This document shows, piece after piece, positions 6,059-7,610 of a stretch of 7,610 nucleotides of DNA. Each line of letters begins with the position of its first letter. Position 1 is the first letter of the stretch. The notes beneath the pieces are model-generated. The model did no database searches, was not told the DNA's origin, and was given only the letters and a program-made list of their open reading frames with translations. The stretch is from Alphaproteobacteria bacterium (lineage in GTDB: Bacteria; Pseudomonadota; Alphaproteobacteria; Micropepsales; Micropepsaceae), in NCBI GenBank assembly GCA_028869725.1, contig JAGWRJ010000151.1, positions 1 to 7,610 on the forward strand, written 5' to 3'. The position numbers were made by a program, and so were the translations under genes.

Positions 6059-6454
6059 ATGATCACCGATCTGGTTAGCACCTTCTGCATAATTGTTGCC
6101 GCCATCGTACTTTATCGCTTCCGCGCACCGATCATCGACAGACTGAGGCGCTTTGATCGTGAGAATCAGATTCGGATCGCGCAACAGGAACGCGAATGCG
6201 ATGATCCGGTGGCCCACTTCCGCCATGCTCTGGCAGTTGCTGAAGATCAGGTTGAGCCCGTTGCGGAAATCCGTGTTCACGACGAGCGTCTCGGTATAGG
6301 GGTCAAGCGTTTTCAGTTTCTCGGCGAACAGTATGCGCTGCGGTCCGAGGCTGAGCGCGCACGCGCCGACAAAATCCGCGCCATTACCCAAGAATATTAT
6401 CGCGAACTGCCTCGTGCACTGCAGGCGCGTGAGGACGAAAAACTGGGAAGATAG
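6059..6454 (+). CDS. Unrecognised 131-residue single-pass membrane protein
   Basis: I do not recognise this protein. AAGGA (6047-6051) lies 7 bases before the ATG, and the gene starts 12 bases after the zapE stop, so it is very probably the last gene of the same transcript. Residues 4-20 (DLVSTFCIIVAAIVLYR) form one hydrophobic helix followed by arginine-rich sequence (RLRRFDR, 28-34), which suggests an N-terminal anchor with the rest in the cytoplasm. The remainder is highly charged: a likely helix rich in Arg/Glu/Gln (about 28-46), then DDPVAHFRHALAVAEDQVEPVAEI (48-71), a middle stretch with a VHDERLGIGVKRFQFLGEQY element (73-92) that could be a small beta hairpin, and a final charged helix (about 96-128). 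No catalytic motif or metal site is visible. Coding is supported by the ribosome site, the spacing and a clean fit between neighbours. Confidence 0.8.
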   Translation: MITDLVSTFCIIVAAIVLYRFRAPIIDRLRRFDRENQIRIAQQERECDDPVAHFRHALAVAEDQVEPVAEIRVHDERLGIGVKRFQFLGEQYALRSEAERARADKIRAITQEYYRELPRALQAREDEKLGR

Positions 6455-6475
6455 CCTCATCCCTACAGCGGGAGG

Positions 6476-7610
6476 TCAAGCCGCGTCGCCTCGAAGCAGC
6501 CGCGGAAGTTTACCCACTGTGCCTCCCGCGTTGCGCATCAAGAACCGCCGCAGCGGTCCGATCTGATCCACAAGCCCCATTCCCAGATCGCGTACCGCGC
6601 GCAAAGGCGCAATGTCATTGGAAAAAATGCGATTGAAAGCATCCATCGTCATCCCCATCAGGGTGGCGTCGAAACGACGCCAGCGCTCATAGCGCTTCAG
6701 GATATCCAGACTCCCAATGTCCAGCCCAAGGCGCGCGCCATCGAGCACGCATTCCGCGAGGGCGGCAACGTCCTTAAGGCCAAGATTGAAGCCTTGTCCG
6801 GCAATGGGGTGGATGCCATGGGCGGCATCGCCAACCAGCGCAAAGCGCGGTTTTACGTAATCGCGGGCGAGATGAAATTTGAGCGGATAGGACCAGCGTG
6901 GCCCAATGACGGTAGTCGCGCCCAGATGGGCACCAAAGCGACGCGCAACCTCTGCATCGAACTCATCGGCAGGCAGGTTCATGTAATGCGGCGCCAGATC
7001 CGCGCGTTCCGTCCACACAAGCGAACTGCGGTTTCCGGTCATGGGTAAAATGGCAAACGGGCCGGAGGGCAAAAAATGTTCGTAGGCGGTACCGTGGTGC
7101 GCACGCTCGTGGGCAACGGTCGCGACTATACCCCACTGTGGATAAGACCAGCCGATGATCGCGATCCCGATCTCCTCGCGCAGCCGTGATTCGCGTCCAT
7201 CGGCGGCGACCAGAAGGCGGGCTTGCACGGTGCCACCGTCAGACAGACTGGCGTCGATATGCTCGGCGGCCGGATTCGCCCGCTCTACGGCCAAAGGAGA
7301 CAGCAACTCGAGCCCTGGCACCTTGTCCGCAACCGCAAACAGAGCTGCGCGAATGTGACGATTTTCGACGATATACCCCATCGGCTCGCCGATCTCACCT
7401 GCATCAAAATGCAAGGACAGGGGTGAGGGTGGACGCCCCGCAGCGGCGTCGGTAACCAGAATGTCGAGGATCGGCTGTGCATCGTCTTGCAGGTGGGGCC
7501 AGATCGCCAGCGTCCGCAGCATGCGCACCGACGCATAAGAAAGGGCTGTCACCCGGCCATCGAAACCAGCGTCAAGGCTGCGTGCCCGCGCGACAGGCTC
7601 GACGACGCCA
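6476..7610 (-). CDS. UbiH/UbiF/VisC-family FAD-dependent monooxygenase, N-terminus beyond window
   Basis: Predicted ubiquinone-biosynthesis ring hydroxylase using FAD, NAD(P)H and O2 at the membrane. The frame runs through the window end, so the visible part is 377 residues; a GTG at 7552 is internal, because the codons before it still read like the family (FDGRVTALSYASVRML). Visible marks: LSYASVRML near fragment residues 23-30, the second FAD/NAD(P)H 'DG' motif LLVAADGRESRL (132-143), and the strong 'GD' motif FALVGDAAHGIHPIAGQGFNLGLKD (256-280; Gly260-Asp261). The N-terminal GxGxxG dinucleotide loop lies outside, probably some 30 residues missing. Which ring position it hydroxylates cannot be told: alphaproteobacterial relatives include UbiH, UbiF, UbiI and UbiL types. 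It converges on the small membrane-protein gene with a 21-base gap. No frameshift is seen. The family is certain; the subtype is open. Confidence 0.92.
   Translation of the reverse strand, partial: GVVEPVARARSLDAGFDGRVTALSYASVRMLRTLAIWPHLQDDAQPILDILVTDAAAGRPPSPLSLHFDAGEIGEPMGYIVENRHIRAALFAVADKVPGLELLSPLAVERANPAAEHIDASLSDGGTVQARLLVAADGRESRLREEIGIAIIGWSYPQWGIVATVAHERAHHGTAYEHFLPSGPFAILPMTGNRSSLVWTERADLAPHYMNLPADEFDAEVARRFGAHLGATTVIGPRWSYPLKFHLARDYVKPRFALVGDAAHGIHPIAGQGFNLGLKDVAALAECVLDGARLGLDIGSLDILKRYERWRRFDATLMGMTMDAFNRIFSNDIAPLRAVRDLGMGLVDQIGPLRRFLMRNAGGTVGKLPRLLRGDAA

Noticed and set aside
5903..6460. 185-residue minus-strand open frame opposite the zapE end and the small membrane protein
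   Set aside because: I weighed it against the 131-residue plus-strand gene. The plus-strand frame has a proper ribosome site, operon-like spacing and a clear membrane helix, while the minus frame also runs antisense to the zapE C-terminus.
6455..6475. CCTC/CCC and GGG/AGG partial pairing between the membrane-protein gene and the UbiH-family gene
   Set aside because: The pairing needs a bulge, is short and has no T run on either strand, so I do not call a terminator.
1..7610. Mobile element, CRISPR array, tRNA/rRNA, or a defence or novel multi-gene system
   Set aside because: No transposase, integrase, direct-repeat array, clover-leaf sequence or defence-type domain was seen. Nearly the whole window is filled by recognisable housekeeping and metabolic genes.

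Overview
This looks like chromosomal DNA of an aerobic, ubiquinone-using alphaproteobacterium; the order or genus cannot be fixed from the window. Supporting signs are a GC-rich sequence with ordinary Shine-Dalgarno sites, a bc1-type Rieske protein with a twin-arginine N-terminus, a UbiH-type ubiquinone hydroxylase, ZapE/AFG1, and a mesaconyl-CoA hydratase that reads like the Rhodobacter ethylmalonyl-CoA-pathway enzyme. There is no sign of a phage, transposon, CRISPR array, tRNA or rRNA.

Layout. Positions 1-130 hold the last 42 codons of a CaiB/BaiF (class III) CoA-transferase on +. A 220-base non-coding stretch follows, with two small hairpins, the second followed by a T run like a weak terminator. 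asd (aspartate-semialdehyde dehydrogenase, +, 351-1376) converges on petA (Rieske iron-sulfur protein, -, 1401 to about 2033). Upstream of petA on the same strand lies a PdxY-like pyridoxal kinase (-, 2128-2955). A 76-base divergent intergenic region with a spaced 7+7 inverted repeat (2980-3009) separates it from a tight + strand cluster. That cluster is a CitE/Mcl2-like CoA-ester lyase or thioesterase (3032-3898), mesaconyl-CoA hydratase mch (3900-4955), zapE (4952-6046) and an unrecognised 131-residue single-pass membrane protein (6059-6454). The window ends inside a - strand UbiH-family flavin monooxygenase (6476 to beyond 7610), which converges on the cluster.

How the genes fit together. 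The lyase-like gene and mch are separated by one base and should be translated together. Their families act on mesaconyl-CoA, beta-methylmalyl-CoA and malyl-CoA, the C4/C5 acyl-CoA intermediates of the ethylmalonyl-CoA pathway and related routes. The CoA-transferase fragment about 2.9 kb away belongs to a superfamily that also includes mesaconyl-CoA transferases, but its substrate cannot be read from 42 residues. petA and the UbiH-type gene concern the quinone-linked respiratory chain, asd serves lysine/threonine/methionine and cell-wall synthesis, and the kinase serves vitamin B6 salvage. Most of the window is core metabolism. The points most worth a second look are the compact lyase-mch-zapE-membrane-protein cluster, the putative operator before it, petA standing apart from petB/petC, the atypical substrate-pocket region of the kinase, and the unknown small membrane protein.
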